Shown here: positions 7,380-15,606 of the stretch, piece after piece
How positions within the stretch are numbered: the stretch's first letter is position 1
Layout: each line of letters opens with the position of its first letter
Source: Streptomyces sp. Ru73
Lineage (GTDB): Bacteria; Actinomycetota; Actinomycetes; Streptomycetales; Streptomycetaceae
Direction of reading: 5' to 3'
DNA length: 32,714 bases
Assembly (NCBI RefSeq): GCF_002920575.1
Contig: NZ_PQSQ01000089.1
Coordinates: forward strand, 1 to 32,714
Position numbers and translations under genes: made by a program
Notes under the pieces: generated by a model
Told to the model about the DNA's origin: nothing
Seen by the model: only the letters and a program-made list of their open reading frames with translations
Database searches by the model: none

Positions 7380-8156
7380 ATGGGACTGTTTGCGACGCCG
7401 CTGCTCGACGACCGGGTCGTCCTCGTCAACGGCGGCAGCCAGGGCGTCGGCGCCGGCATCGTCCGCGCGGCCGTACGCGAGGGCGCGACCGTCGTCTTCA
7501 CCGGCCGCCGGGCCGAGGTGGGCGAGAAGCTCGCCGCCGACACCGGCGCGGACTTCGTACAAGCCGACCTCGCGGACCCGGCACAGGCGAGCGGCAGCGT
7601 CACGGAGACCGTGTCCCGGCACGGCCGCATCGACTGCCTCGTCAACGCGGCCGGACTGACCTCGCGCGGCTCGCTGCTGGACACCACGCCGGAGCTGTTC
7701 GACGCGCACATGGCGGTCAACCTGCGGGCGCCGTTCTTCGCGATGCAGGCCGCGGTGGCCGACATGAAGGGCCGCGGCGCGCCGGGCACCATCGTCAACA
7801 TCGGCTCCAACTGCGCGCACGGCGGCCCGCCCCACCTCGCCCCGTACTCCGCGGCCAAGGCCGGACTGGCCGGGCTGACCAGGAACGCCGCGCACGCACA
7901 CCGCTGGGACCGCATCCGCATCAACGGCCTGAACATCGGCTGGACCGACACCGAGGGCGAGGACACCGTCCAGCGGACCTTCCACGGCGCGGGCGACGAC
8001 TGGCGCGAGAAGGCGGCCGCCGCCCAGCCGATGGGCAAACTCGGCCAGGTCGACGAGATCGCCGACTTCGTCGTCCTGCTGCTCTCCGCGCGCAGCGGCG
8101 TGGTGACCGGCTCGGTCATCGACTGGGACCAGACCGTGCTCGGCGGACTCGACTAG
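7380..8156 (+). CDS. Short-chain dehydrogenase/reductase (classical SDR)
   Basis: The 258-residue length and layout are those of a classical SDR. The cofactor loop is NGGSQGVGAG (17-26, in place of TGxxxGxG), NAAG is at 89-92, and the catalytic set is Ser143, Tyr156 and Lys160 (YSAAK). TGRR at 41-44 after the second strand favours NADP(H), because arginines there usually bind the 2'-phosphate. The start ATG has a GGGAG site 11 bases upstream. It follows the PhyH oxygenase gene, so it probably acts on the same substrate. The C-terminal segment with a tryptophan-aspartate motif (SVIDWDQTVLGG) is typical of sugar/polyol-acting SDRs, but that is a loose impression. Confidence 0.9.
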   Translation: MGLFATPLLDDRVVLVNGGSQGVGAGIVRAAVREGATVVFTGRRAEVGEKLAADTGADFVQADLADPAQASGSVTETVSRHGRIDCLVNAAGLTSRGSLLDTTPELFDAHMAVNLRAPFFAMQAAVADMKGRGAPGTIVNIGSNCAHGGPPHLAPYSAAKAGLAGLTRNAAHAHRWDRIRINGLNIGWTDTEGEDTVQRTFHGAGDDWREKAAAAQPMGKLGQVDEIADFVVLLLSARSGVVTGSVIDWDQTVLGGLD

Positions 8157-8226
8157 GCGGGCCCGCAACGGGTGAGCCGCGCGTACGGGACTTCCTCAGC
8201 GGGTGTTCAGTGGGCTCCGCCCGTGC

Positions 8227-9705
8227 TCACGCCGGTTCGATCCTGAGGACGTGGGTGTGCCAGGGCGGCAGGTCCACGAAGAGGCCGGGGCCGGCCAGTT
8301 CGCTGCCGGGGCGTTCGTACCGGGTGTCCTCCAGCAGGTCCGTCAGCCGGCGGGCCGCGGTGCCGAGGTCGGGCCAGGGGAGCCGGACCCTGGCCTGGGA
8401 GGCGTGGTCGGAGAGGTTGACGACCACCAGGAACGTGCCGGCCGTGCCGCGCCAGGCCCAGGCGAGCAGGTCGTGGTGGGTGGGGTTGTCGGGCCAGCCC
8501 TCGCAGGACAGCAGTTCCCAGTGCCCGGTGCGCATGCCGCTCCGTGCCACCACGGCCAGCAGCTTCTCGTGGAAGGCCCGCAGTGCGGTGTCCGGCGGCT
8601 CGTCGGGGCGCCGGGTGAGGAAGACGGGCAGCCGGGTACGGCGCCCGTCGAACTGGCCCTCGTGCCACAGCGTCGCGCCGGGCAGCGTGGCGATGGCGAC
8701 GGCCGCGGCGCGTTCCTCAGCGGGGCCCAGGAGGGAGGCGACCCGTGGCTCGTCGTGGTTCTCCAGGAACCGTACGAGCCGCCGCTGGTAGCCCAGGTCG
8801 GCCTGGAGGTGCCGGAGGACCGACGCCGCGCGCTCGCGCAGCAGCCGGTCGTAGAGGCGCTTGTCGTAGCAGTGGTCGAAGCCCTGCTGCTGGAGGTCCC
8901 ACTCCAGGTCCCAGTAGGCCTCGGCGAAGAAGGTGAGGTCGGGGCGCTGCTGCCGGACGGCGGTCAGGACGGTGGGCCAGAACTCGGCGTCCGGCGGCGG
9001 GCCCGCGCGGTGCCCCCAGGTCCGCCCGAAGACGTCGTTCATCAGCAGCATCGCCATGTCGCAGCGCACCCCGTCGCACATGCCGCCGAGGCGCGCCAGC
9101 ACCTCGGCCGTGGCCTGCCGCGCGCCGGCCCGGAAGGCGTTCAGCTGCACCACGTCCGGCCAGGGCGGGAAGAAGGGATCGCGGCCGCGCGCGAAGACCC
9201 GCCCCTCGGCGGCCAGATAGGCGGCCGGGTCGCGGCGCAGGTCGTCGGCGCTGCCCTGTACGAAGTGGCCGGGGTGCCGGGCGAGCCACGGGCTGTCCGG
9301 GGCGACGTGGTTGGGTACGTAGTCCAGGACCAGGCCGACGCCGCGCCCGGCCAGCTCGGCGCGGGCCGACGCCAGCCCGGCCGGCCCGCCCAGCGTCTCG
9401 TCGGCCGTGTAGCTGCGGACGCAGTAGGGCGATCCGGTGATGTCGTCGTCGCCGGCGTCGGGCAGCGCCTCGGTGAAGGACCGGCGCAGCTCGGGGTCCC
9501 GGAGGGCGATGTCGCGGCCCACGGCGCTGCGTTCCCACACCCCCATGAGCCACACCGCGTCGACGCCCCGCGGGGTGATCCGGTCCCATTCGGCCTTCGG
9601 TACCCCGCCGAGGCCGACCGGGCGTCCGGTGCGCCGCTGCACCTCGCGCAGCCACACGCGGGTGTTGACCTCGTGGATGACGGGCTGTGCGGGAAGTCGC
9701 CCCAT
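8227..9705 (-). CDS. Glycoside hydrolase family 13 (alpha-amylase family) protein
   Basis: The 492-residue TIM-barrel protein has the GH13 regions in order: DYVPNHV at 128-134, GVRCD with nucleophile Asp216, AEAYWD with acid/base Glu262, and NHDEPR with His317-Asp318. All three catalytic acids are present, so it should be active. A C-terminal beta domain covers about 400-492. No signal peptide is seen, so it should be cytoplasmic. The ATG has AAGGAG five bases upstream. A GTG three bases earlier would give a GTGA overlap with the upstream glucosidase gene, so the two are translationally coupled either way. Alpha-glucan, trehalose or glucoside turnover is likely; the exact bond is not. Confidence 0.88.
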   Translation of the reverse strand: MGRLPAQPVIHEVNTRVWLREVQRRTGRPVGLGGVPKAEWDRITPRGVDAVWLMGVWERSAVGRDIALRDPELRRSFTEALPDAGDDDITGSPYCVRSYTADETLGGPAGLASARAELAGRGVGLVLDYVPNHVAPDSPWLARHPGHFVQGSADDLRRDPAAYLAAEGRVFARGRDPFFPPWPDVVQLNAFRAGARQATAEVLARLGGMCDGVRCDMAMLLMNDVFGRTWGHRAGPPPDAEFWPTVLTAVRQQRPDLTFFAEAYWDLEWDLQQQGFDHCYDKRLYDRLLRERAASVLRHLQADLGYQRRLVRFLENHDEPRVASLLGPAEERAAAVAIATLPGATLWHEGQFDGRRTRLPVFLTRRPDEPPDTALRAFHEKLLAVVARSGMRTGHWELLSCEGWPDNPTHHDLLAWAWRGTAGTFLVVVNLSDHASQARVRLPWPDLGTAARRLTDLLEDTRYERPGSELAGPGLFVDLPPWHTHVLRIEPA

Positions 9706-12395
9706 CACGTCTCCTTCCGCCGGAGTCCGGCGCTGAACTGTTCGGGCGCGACGGTGCCGAAGAGCGCCATCAGGGGTGCGACCAGGCCCGTCCAGCCCGT
9801 CTGGTGCGCAGCGCCGAGGCCCGCGCCGTTGTCACCGTGGAAGTACTCGTGGAAGGAGAGCAGATCGCGCCAGTGCGGGTCGTCCTGGAACTTCCGCTGC
9901 CCGCCGTACACGGGCCGGTGACCGTCGGCGCCGCGCAGGAAGATGCGGGTGAGCCGCGCGGAGAGCTCGGCCGCGACCTCGTAGAGGTTCATCCGCACGC
10001 CGGAGCCGGTGGGGCACTCCACGGTGAGGCCGTCACCGTAGTACGCGTAGAGGTTGAGCAGCCCGCGGACGATGAGCGCGTTGGCGGGGAACCAGACGGG
10101 CCCGCGCCAGTTGGAGTTGCCGCCGAACATCCCGGAGTCGGACTCGGCGGGCAGATAGCCGACGCGGTGCTCGGTGCCGTCGACCCGGAACGAGTAGGGG
10201 TGGTCGGCGTGGTACCGGGAGAGCGCCCTGATGCCGTACGGGCTGAGGAACTCCTCCTCGGACAGCATCCGGGACAGCACGCGGACCAGCCGTTCCTCGT
10301 CGACGACGGACAGCAGCCGCGGCCCGCCCTCCGCGCCCGCCAGCGCCTGTGCCAGGCCCGCCGACAGGGAGGGGTGGCGGTCGACGAAGCGGTGCAGCCG
10401 GTCACCGAGGCCGCGCACCCCGGCCAGCTGTCCGGGCCGCAGCACGGTCGCGGCGCACAGCGGCAGCAGCCCCACCACCGAGCGGACCTTCAGCCGGGTC
10501 GCCCGGCCGTCCGGCAGCCGCAGCACGTCGTAGAAGAAGCCGTCCTCCTCGTCCCACAGGCCGTCGCCGCCGGTGCGGTGCACGGCGGCCGAGATCCACA
10601 GGAAGTGCTCGGCGAACTTCAGCACGTGGTCCTCGTAGCCGGTGGGGTCGTGCCGGACCAGTTCCAGCGCGATCTGCAGCATGGTCTGGCAGTACAGCGC
10701 CATCCACGCGGTCCCGTCGGCCTGCTCCAGGTATCCGCCGGTGGGCAGCTGCGCGCTGCGGTCGAAGACGCCGATGTTGTCCAGGCCGAGGAAGCCGCCC
10801 TGGAAGAGGTTGCGGCCGCTGGGGTCCTTGCGGTTGACCCACCAGGTGAAGTTGGTCAGCAGCTTCTGGAAGACCCGGTCCAGGAAGGCCCGGTCGGCGT
10901 GTCCGGTGCGCAGCTCCTCCAGTGCGTAGACGAAGTAGGCCGCCCAGGCATGGACGGGCGGGTTGACGTCGCCGAAGTTCCATTCGTACGCCGGCACTTG
11001 ACCGTTGGGGTGCAGGTAGGTGTCCCGCAGCAGCAGTTCGAGCTGTTCCTTGGCGAAGGGCAGGTCGGCCACCGACAGCGCCACCGCCTGGAAGGCCAGG
11101 TCCCACGCGGCGAACCAGGGGTACTCCCAGGTGTCCGGCATGGAGATGACGTCGTCGCACGCCATGTGGAACCACGCGCCGTTGCGCACGGCGTGGTCCG
11201 GCGCGGTCCACGGGTCGAGGCCGTGCCCGGCGAGCCAGGACTCCACGTCATACGCGTAGTACTGCTTGGACCACAGCAGCCCGGCGACCGCCTGGCGCAG
11301 TACGCGCGCCTCGTCCTCGCTCGCGCCCGGCGGGGCCAGGCCGCGGTGGAAGGCGTCGGCCTCGGCCTGGCGGGCGCGGAACACGGCGTCGAAGTCGCGG
11401 CCGAGCGGCATCGAGGAGCCCGCCGGGGCGAGCCGGAGCCGGACGGAAGCGGCGCCGCCGGCCGGGATCGTGAGGATGTAGTGCGCGGCGGCCTTGGTGC
11501 CCTCCTGCGCGGGGTTGACCGCCTTCTCCTCGCCGCCGGCCACTTGGCGGCCGATGCCGTCCTTGACGTACGGCGAGGCGTTGGGCGTGCCGTACAGCCG
11601 CTCGGTGTTGGTCTCGTTCTCGGTGAACAGCAGGCGTGGCTGTCCGCCGCAGCGCAGGTCGTAGCTGCCGAGGGCCGGGTGCTCCGCCCGGACCGCGCTG
11701 GTGCCCGCCGGGCTGCGGACCACGGCGAGCCGCGGTTTCTCCGCGCCGCCGCCGTGCTGCCAGGACCAGGTGTTGCGGAACCAGAGGGTCGGCAGGAGGT
11801 GCAGCGGGGCCTCGTCGGGGCCGCGGTTCTCCGCGGTGATGCGGATGAGGATGTCGTCGGGCGCGGCCTTGGCGTACTCGACGGTGACGTCGAAGTAGCG
11901 GTCGTCGTCGAAGACGCCGGTGTCCAGCAGTTCGTACTCGAACTCGTGGCGGCCGCGGTTGCGGTTGGTGGTCACCAGGTCGAGGTAGGGGAACGCGGCC
12001 TGCGGGTACTTGTAGAGGTACTTGAGGTAGGTGTGGCCGGGCGTGCTGTCGAGGTGGAAGTAGTACTCCTTGACGTCCTCGCCGTGGTTGCCCTCACCGT
12101 TCGTCAGCCCGAAGGCGCGTTCCTTGAGGATCGGGTCGCGTCCGTTCCACAGCGCGAGCGCGAAGCACAGCCGCTGCTTCTCGTCGCAGATGCCGCCGAG
12201 GCCGTCCTCGCCCCAGCGGTAGGCGCGGGACCGCGCGTGGTCGTGCGGGAACGCCGACCAGGCGTCGCCGCCGGCGCTGTAGTCCTCACGGACGGTGCCC
12301 CACTGCCGTTCGCCGAGGTAGGGCCCCCACAGTTTCTCCCGGCCGCTCGCATCGTCCGCCGGGCCGGTCCGGCCGGCATTCGTCCGTGTGGTCAT
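9705..12395 (-). CDS. MGH1-like/GH63-related glycoside hydrolase
   Basis: This 896-residue protein resembles the large glucosidase-like enzymes of the GH63 clan. An N-terminal region (REKLWGPYLGERQWGTVREDYS) is followed by a beta-sandwich domain, then an (alpha/alpha)6 barrel from about residue 400. In the barrel PWFAAWDLAFQ supplies the candidate catalytic aspartate and LLSFHEYFHGDNGAG near the C-terminus supplies the candidate glutamate. SNWRGPVWFPANALI is another typical barrel motif. Start: ATG with GGGAG seven bases upstream; the open frame extends further but upstream codons look non-coding. Its end overlaps the start of the GH13 gene, so both probably process the same glucoside. No secretion signal. 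The substrate is not predictable; GH63-type enzymes cut alpha-glucosides, including glucosylglycerate in mycobacteria. Confidence 0.87.
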   Translation of the reverse strand: MTTRTNAGRTGPADDASGREKLWGPYLGERQWGTVREDYSAGGDAWSAFPHDHARSRAYRWGEDGLGGICDEKQRLCFALALWNGRDPILKERAFGLTNGEGNHGEDVKEYYFHLDSTPGHTYLKYLYKYPQAAFPYLDLVTTNRNRGRHEFEYELLDTGVFDDDRYFDVTVEYAKAAPDDILIRITAENRGPDEAPLHLLPTLWFRNTWSWQHGGGAEKPRLAVVRSPAGTSAVRAEHPALGSYDLRCGGQPRLLFTENETNTERLYGTPNASPYVKDGIGRQVAGGEEKAVNPAQEGTKAAAHYILTIPAGGAASVRLRLAPAGSSMPLGRDFDAVFRARQAEADAFHRGLAPPGASEDEARVLRQAVAGLLWSKQYYAYDVESWLAGHGLDPWTAPDHAVRNGAWFHMACDDVISMPDTWEYPWFAAWDLAFQAVALSVADLPFAKEQLELLLRDTYLHPNGQVPAYEWNFGDVNPPVHAWAAYFVYALEELRTGHADRAFLDRVFQKLLTNFTWWVNRKDPSGRNLFQGGFLGLDNIGVFDRSAQLPTGGYLEQADGTAWMALYCQTMLQIALELVRHDPTGYEDHVLKFAEHFLWISAAVHRTGGDGLWDEEDGFFYDVLRLPDGRATRLKVRSVVGLLPLCAATVLRPGQLAGVRGLGDRLHRFVDRHPSLSAGLAQALAGAEGGPRLLSVVDEERLVRVLSRMLSEEEFLSPYGIRALSRYHADHPYSFRVDGTEHRVGYLPAESDSGMFGGNSNWRGPVWFPANALIVRGLLNLYAYYGDGLTVECPTGSGVRMNLYEVAAELSARLTRIFLRGADGHRPVYGGQRKFQDDPHWRDLLSFHEYFHGDNGAGLGAAHQTGWTGLVAPLMALFGTVAPEQFSAGLRRKET

Positions 12396-12606
12396 CCGTA
12401 CGCTCCCTGCTGTGGGTGGGGCGGTCTGGACAGCGGTTGGCGACGGCGCCGAGCGCGTCTTCGACGGTAGGCCGCATGCGCGGCGGGAGCCATAGCCCGC
12501 GCGGCGAATCGGCCACGGCGAGCCTTGCGGCCCACCCGCTGCGGGTGAGGCACCGCGCGCCCGGCCGGTGCCATCCTCGGAGTTCCACGTCCCAGGGAGC
12601 ACCGAT
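12396..12606. promoter_or_regulatory. Divergent intergenic region, glucosidase and BrkB genes
   Basis: 211 bases between two divergent starts. Both genes have GGGAG-type ribosome sites. I find no clear -35/-10 pair and no strong operator. The only structure is a short inverted repeat CACCCGC-T-GCGGGTG near 12534-12548. Confidence 0.4.
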
Positions 12607-13524
12607 ATGGTCCGGCGCGGCAGGCGGGCGGCAGCGCCCTCGCGGGCCCGGGCCCTCGCACGCGGTCTCGCCCGGCAGCTCGCGGGCGTCGGCGTCCTGG
12701 ACAACGCGACGCGGCTGGCAGCGCAGGCGTTCCTGACGGCGCTGCCCCTGCTCATCGCGATCGCCGCCTACTCCCCCGACGCCCTGCGCGCCGAGCTGAT
12801 CGCGTCGCTGCGCTCCCTGTTCGGTGTGACGGGCCCGCTGATGAGCCAGGTGGACCAGGTCTACCGGGGCGGGCCGGGGGCGCGGCAGACCTGGGGCGCC
12901 CTCGGTGTCCTGGTCGCCGTGGTGTCCGCCACCGGCTTCGTACGGGCCCTGCAGCGGCTGTGCGAACGCTCCTGGCACCTGCCGCGCGCGGGAGTGCGCA
13001 TCGCGGTCTGGCGGTGGTTCGTGTGGCTCGCCGTCTGGCTGGCGGTGCTGGTGTGCCAGGGGCGGCTGCACGGCGGTTTCGGCGCGGCACCGGCATCGGG
13101 CGTGGCGCTGCAGGTGGTGGTGGCGGTCCTGATGTGGTGGTGGACCCCGCACCTGCTGCTGGCCGGCCGGATCGGCTGGCGCCCGCTCTTCCCCGGGGCA
13201 CTGGTGACGGGCGGTGCCGTGGTGGCGTTCACCGGACTGTCCGGGTTCTGGCTGCCGCACTCGCTGGCGGCGAGCGTGCAGCGTTACGGGCCGCTCGGCT
13301 CCGTCTTCACGGTGCTGTCCTGGCTGATCCTGTTCTTCGCCACCGTCGTCCTCGCTGTGTCGGTGGGTTACGTACTCGCCCGGGACCGGCTCGCGGACTT
13401 CCGGCCGGACGGGCCGGACACTCCCGCCACCGCGCCCCGGAGCACCGGGCGGCCCGGCCGCGGTGAGCACCGGCGCGACGGCCGCCGTACCGTCCGGCGG
13501 CCCTTCCTCACCCGCAGAAGGTGA
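12607..13524 (+). CDS. YihY/virulence factor BrkB family membrane protein
   Basis: The 305-residue protein has about six hydrophobic helices. The first follows DNATRLAAQAFLTALPLLI, the usual YihY/BrkB entry, and later helices carry WWWTPHLLLAGRIGWRPLFPG and GPLGSVFTVLSWLILFFAT, matching the PF03631 pattern. The N-terminus and the roughly 50-residue C-terminal tail are strongly basic and cytosolic. ATG with GGGAGC eight bases upstream was chosen; an earlier in-frame codon at 12568 lacks a site. Family members are inner-membrane proteins of unsettled function and were once misannotated as RNase BN. It is divergent from the glycoside hydrolase operon with no evident functional link. Confidence 0.85.
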   Translation: MVRRGRRAAAPSRARALARGLARQLAGVGVLDNATRLAAQAFLTALPLLIAIAAYSPDALRAELIASLRSLFGVTGPLMSQVDQVYRGGPGARQTWGALGVLVAVVSATGFVRALQRLCERSWHLPRAGVRIAVWRWFVWLAVWLAVLVCQGRLHGGFGAAPASGVALQVVVAVLMWWWTPHLLLAGRIGWRPLFPGALVTGGAVVAFTGLSGFWLPHSLAASVQRYGPLGSVFTVLSWLILFFATVVLAVSVGYVLARDRLADFRPDGPDTPATAPRSTGRPGRGEHRRDGRRTVRRPFLTRRR

Positions 13525-13571
13525 GGCACGCACCGGAGTTGGCGCCCCCGGCAGGGTTCCGAGCACGGGCG

Positions 13572-13656
13572 GTGGCGTACGGACTCGTGACGTACGGAGT
13601 TGTGGCGTATGGGCTGTGGCGTACGCCCCCGTGGCGTGTGGGCGTGACGTGCGGGC
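13572..13656 (+). repeat. Degenerate tandem repeat, six 13-15 bp units
   Basis: Six head-to-tail copies of GTGRCGTRYGGnnn begin at 13572, 13587, 13602, 13616, 13631 and 13644. They lie between the BrkB stop and the methyltransferase start, ending 16 bases before its putative -10. The unit contains GTAC/GTAT steps and could be an array of protein-binding sites or a decayed microsatellite. Confidence 0.75.
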
Positions 13657-13685
13657 CCGGGACCGGCTTTGTAGAGTCCTCCTCC

Positions 13686-14327
13686 GTGACTGAACTCTCT
13701 TCGCACCTCCGTGCGACCACGGACGCCTACGGTGCCGTCGCCGACCTCTATGCCGAACTGGCCCGTGACGCACTGGACGCACAGCCGCTGGACCGCGCGG
13801 TGTACGCCGCGTTCGCCGAGCTCGCGCGGGACGGTGCCGCCGGGCCCGTCGCCGACCTGGGATGCGGCCCCGGCCGGAACACCGCACACCTGCGGGACCT
13901 GGGCCTGGACGTCTTCGGCATCGACCTGTCGCCCGAGATGATCGACCTCGCCCGCGCGGCATACCCGGACCTCCGGTTCGAGGTCGGCTCCATGGACGCA
14001 CTCGACCTGGCCGACGACTCCCTGGGCGGCATCACGTCCTGGTACTCGCTGATTCACGTCCCGCCGCATGAAGTACCGGCGTACCTCGCCGAGTTCGGCC
14101 GGGTGACCGCTCCGGGCGGGCATCTGCTGCTCGGCTTCTTCGAAGCGGAGGGCGGCCCGGTGACGCCGTTCGACCACAAGGTGGCGACGGCCTACCGGTG
14201 GCCGGTCGACGACCTCGCGGAGCTGGCCGGCGCGGCGGGCTTCACCGAGGTCGGACGGATGCTGCGGGAGCCGGGCGAGGGAGAGCGCTTCCGGCGGGGG
14301 AACCTGCTGATGCGCCGGGGCGCGTAG
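13686..14327 (+). CDS. Class I SAM-dependent methyltransferase
   Basis: The 213-residue protein has motif I ADLGCGPGRNT (56-66), the acidic residue after strand two in VFGIDLSPEMIDLAR, and motif III-like VTAPGGHLLLGFF, as in Methyltransf_11/25 domains. The substrate-recognising part is small and gives no hint of the acceptor. The GTG start has no ribosome site; TAGAGT lies eight bases upstream and could be a -10 giving a leaderless transcript, a common arrangement in Streptomyces. Starting earlier at 13521 would translate the tandem repeat and is rejected. It converges on the LacI gene with only nine bases between stops. Confidence 0.88.
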   Translation: MTELSSHLRATTDAYGAVADLYAELARDALDAQPLDRAVYAAFAELARDGAAGPVADLGCGPGRNTAHLRDLGLDVFGIDLSPEMIDLARAAYPDLRFEVGSMDALDLADDSLGGITSWYSLIHVPPHEVPAYLAEFGRVTAPGGHLLLGFFEAEGGPVTPFDHKVATAYRWPVDDLAELAGAAGFTEVGRMLREPGEGERFRRGNLLMRRGA

Positions 14328-14336
14328 CCCGGTTGG

Positions 14337-15380
14337 TCACCGGCCGGCGGGGGCCGCGGTGGTGCCGCGGGGGACGAGGCGCGGGGTGAGGACGACCTCG
14401 CGAGGCGCGGTCCGGCCCCCATCGAGGCGTTCGACGGCCGCGGTCACCGCGTGCCGCGCCTGCTCCCCCGCGTTCTGGCTGACGGTGGTCAGGTCGAAGC
14501 AGCTCAGCCGGGCGAGCGTGTCGTCGTCGTACCCGGCGACGGCCACCTCGCCCGGCACGGCGACGCCCGCCCGCGAGAGCGCGGTCAGCACGCCGATGGC
14601 ACACCGGTCGTTGAAGGCGATCACGGCGGTGGGCAGTGCGGAATCGTCCAGGAGCCGGCGGACCGCGCGCTCGCCGGCCGCTTCGGTGTGGTCCCCGCGC
14701 AGGACCCGGATACGGTCACCGAGACCGTGGCGGCGCATCGCCGAGCGGTAGCCGCGGCGCCGTTCCGTGGCGATGGCGCCGTTGGCCCGCCCGCCGTCGA
14801 CGTGGACGATGTCGCGGTGCCCCAACCCGGCCAGGTGGTCGACGAGTTGGGCCACGCCCTCCTCGTCCGCGGTGCGCACCACGTCCAGGCCGGCGTCGGG
14901 AATGCGCCGGCCGACGGCGATGACGGGGACCCTGCGGTCCAGGGCGGTGAGCCTGTCCGCGGGCGCCGACGGGCCGAGCAGGATCAAAGCCTCGCTGCGG
15001 AAGGCCAGCAGGGTCTCCACGGCGGTGTGTTCGTCGCGGGTGCGGGTCAGGGTGCTCAGTACGAGGTCGTAGCCGACCTCCTCGGCGGCGGTGTGCAGAT
15101 GCTCGACCAGCTCGGCGTGGAACGGGCTGTGGATGTCCACCATGACGCCGAGCAGCCGGGAGCGCCTGCTGGCCAGCAGGCTGGCCGTGCGGTCCGCCCG
15201 GTAGCCCAGTGCGGCGGCGGCCTGCAGGACCCGCTGCCGGGTGCGTTCACTGGGGCCCGGCACCCCGCGCAGTACGAGGGAGACCGACGCGGTGGAGACG
15301 CCCACGCGTGCGGCGACGTCCTCCAGCCGGGGGCGCCGGGGCGCGCCGCTCCCGTGCTCGGCGGAACCGACGTCGTCCAC
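14337..15380 (-). CDS. LacI family transcriptional repressor
   Basis: The 347-residue protein has the N-terminal LacI HTH RLEDVAARVGVSTASVSLVL and the hinge ALGYRADRTASLLASRRSRLLGVMV, then a sugar-binding effector domain ending with FNDRCAIGVLTALSRAG and VAGYDDD, all canonical. I place the start at the GTG with GGGAGG four bases upstream; a GTG at 15401 is the alternative. Two TAAAGCGCTTTA palindromes lie in the divergent region facing the oxidoreductase gene. One overlaps this gene's own promoter, consistent with autorepression and control of the sugar genes. The inducer is unknown, probably a sugar or cyclitol derivative. Confidence 0.93.
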   Translation of the reverse strand: MDDVGSAEHGSGAPRRPRLEDVAARVGVSTASVSLVLRGVPGPSERTRQRVLQAAAALGYRADRTASLLASRRSRLLGVMVDIHSPFHAELVEHLHTAAEEVGYDLVLSTLTRTRDEHTAVETLLAFRSEALILLGPSAPADRLTALDRRVPVIAVGRRIPDAGLDVVRTADEEGVAQLVDHLAGLGHRDIVHVDGGRANGAIATERRRGYRSAMRRHGLGDRIRVLRGDHTEAAGERAVRRLLDDSALPTAVIAFNDRCAIGVLTALSRAGVAVPGEVAVAGYDDDTLARLSCFDLTTVSQNAGEQARHAVTAAVERLDGGRTAPREVVLTPRLVPRGTTAAPAGR

Positions 15381-15431
15381 GTGCCCTCCCGCGGCAGTCA
15401 CCTCGCCGCGGACGTACCCGACGGCGGCCCG

Positions 15432-15458
15432 ATGTTACCAGGACTTAAAGCGCTTTAG
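15432..15458 (-). promoter_or_regulatory. lacI-side promoter with operator O1
   Basis: TAAAGCGCTTTA (15446-15457) is a perfect palindrome with central CG, the typical LacI-family operator form. On the minus strand it lies directly upstream of TAACAT (15432-15437), a good -10 hexamer, in the place of the spacer. Occupancy would block lacI transcription. Confidence 0.75.
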
Positions 15459-15523
15459 GCAACCCGCCGCACACCCGCCGCCAGGCACTTCCCGCCCCGC
15501 CTCCGTCACAGCACAACGACCTA

Positions 15524-15553
15524 TTGACATGACATTTGCACGCGGGGCATCGT
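15524..15553 (+). promoter_or_regulatory. Promoter of the oxidoreductase-epimerase genes
   Basis: A consensus TTGACA (15524-15529) is followed after 18 bases by CATCGT (15548-15553), a weak -10. Transcription would begin near 15560, just before operator O2 and about 47 bases before the ATG. The -35 is the strongest hexamer in this part of the window. Confidence 0.5.
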
Positions 15554-15570
15554 GACTCCGCAACCCGCTC

Positions 15571-15584
15571 TTAAAGCGCTTTAA
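15571..15584 (+). promoter_or_regulatory. LacI-type operator O2
   Basis: TTAAAGCGCTTTAA is a perfect 14-bp palindrome sharing its core with O1. Its centre is 126 bp from that of O1 (15451.5 to 15577.5). It lies 22 bases before the oxidoreductase start, downstream of the predicted transcription start, so a bound repressor would act as a roadblock. Confidence 0.8.
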
Positions 15585-15606
15585 ACGGCCCACGAAAGGC
15601 ACCGCC

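Noticed and set aside
8157..8226. Terminator between the convergent SDR and GH13 genes
   Set aside because: GTGAGC/GCTCAC and GCGGGCCCGC repeats exist, but the arms are short or far apart and no convincing stem-loop is formed.
9687..12470. A 927-codon plus-strand open frame opposite the MGH-type glucosidase
   Set aside because: Composition is Gly/Val/Arg-rich with no family motifs; it is the antisense frame of a clear glycoside hydrolase, expected in very GC-rich DNA.
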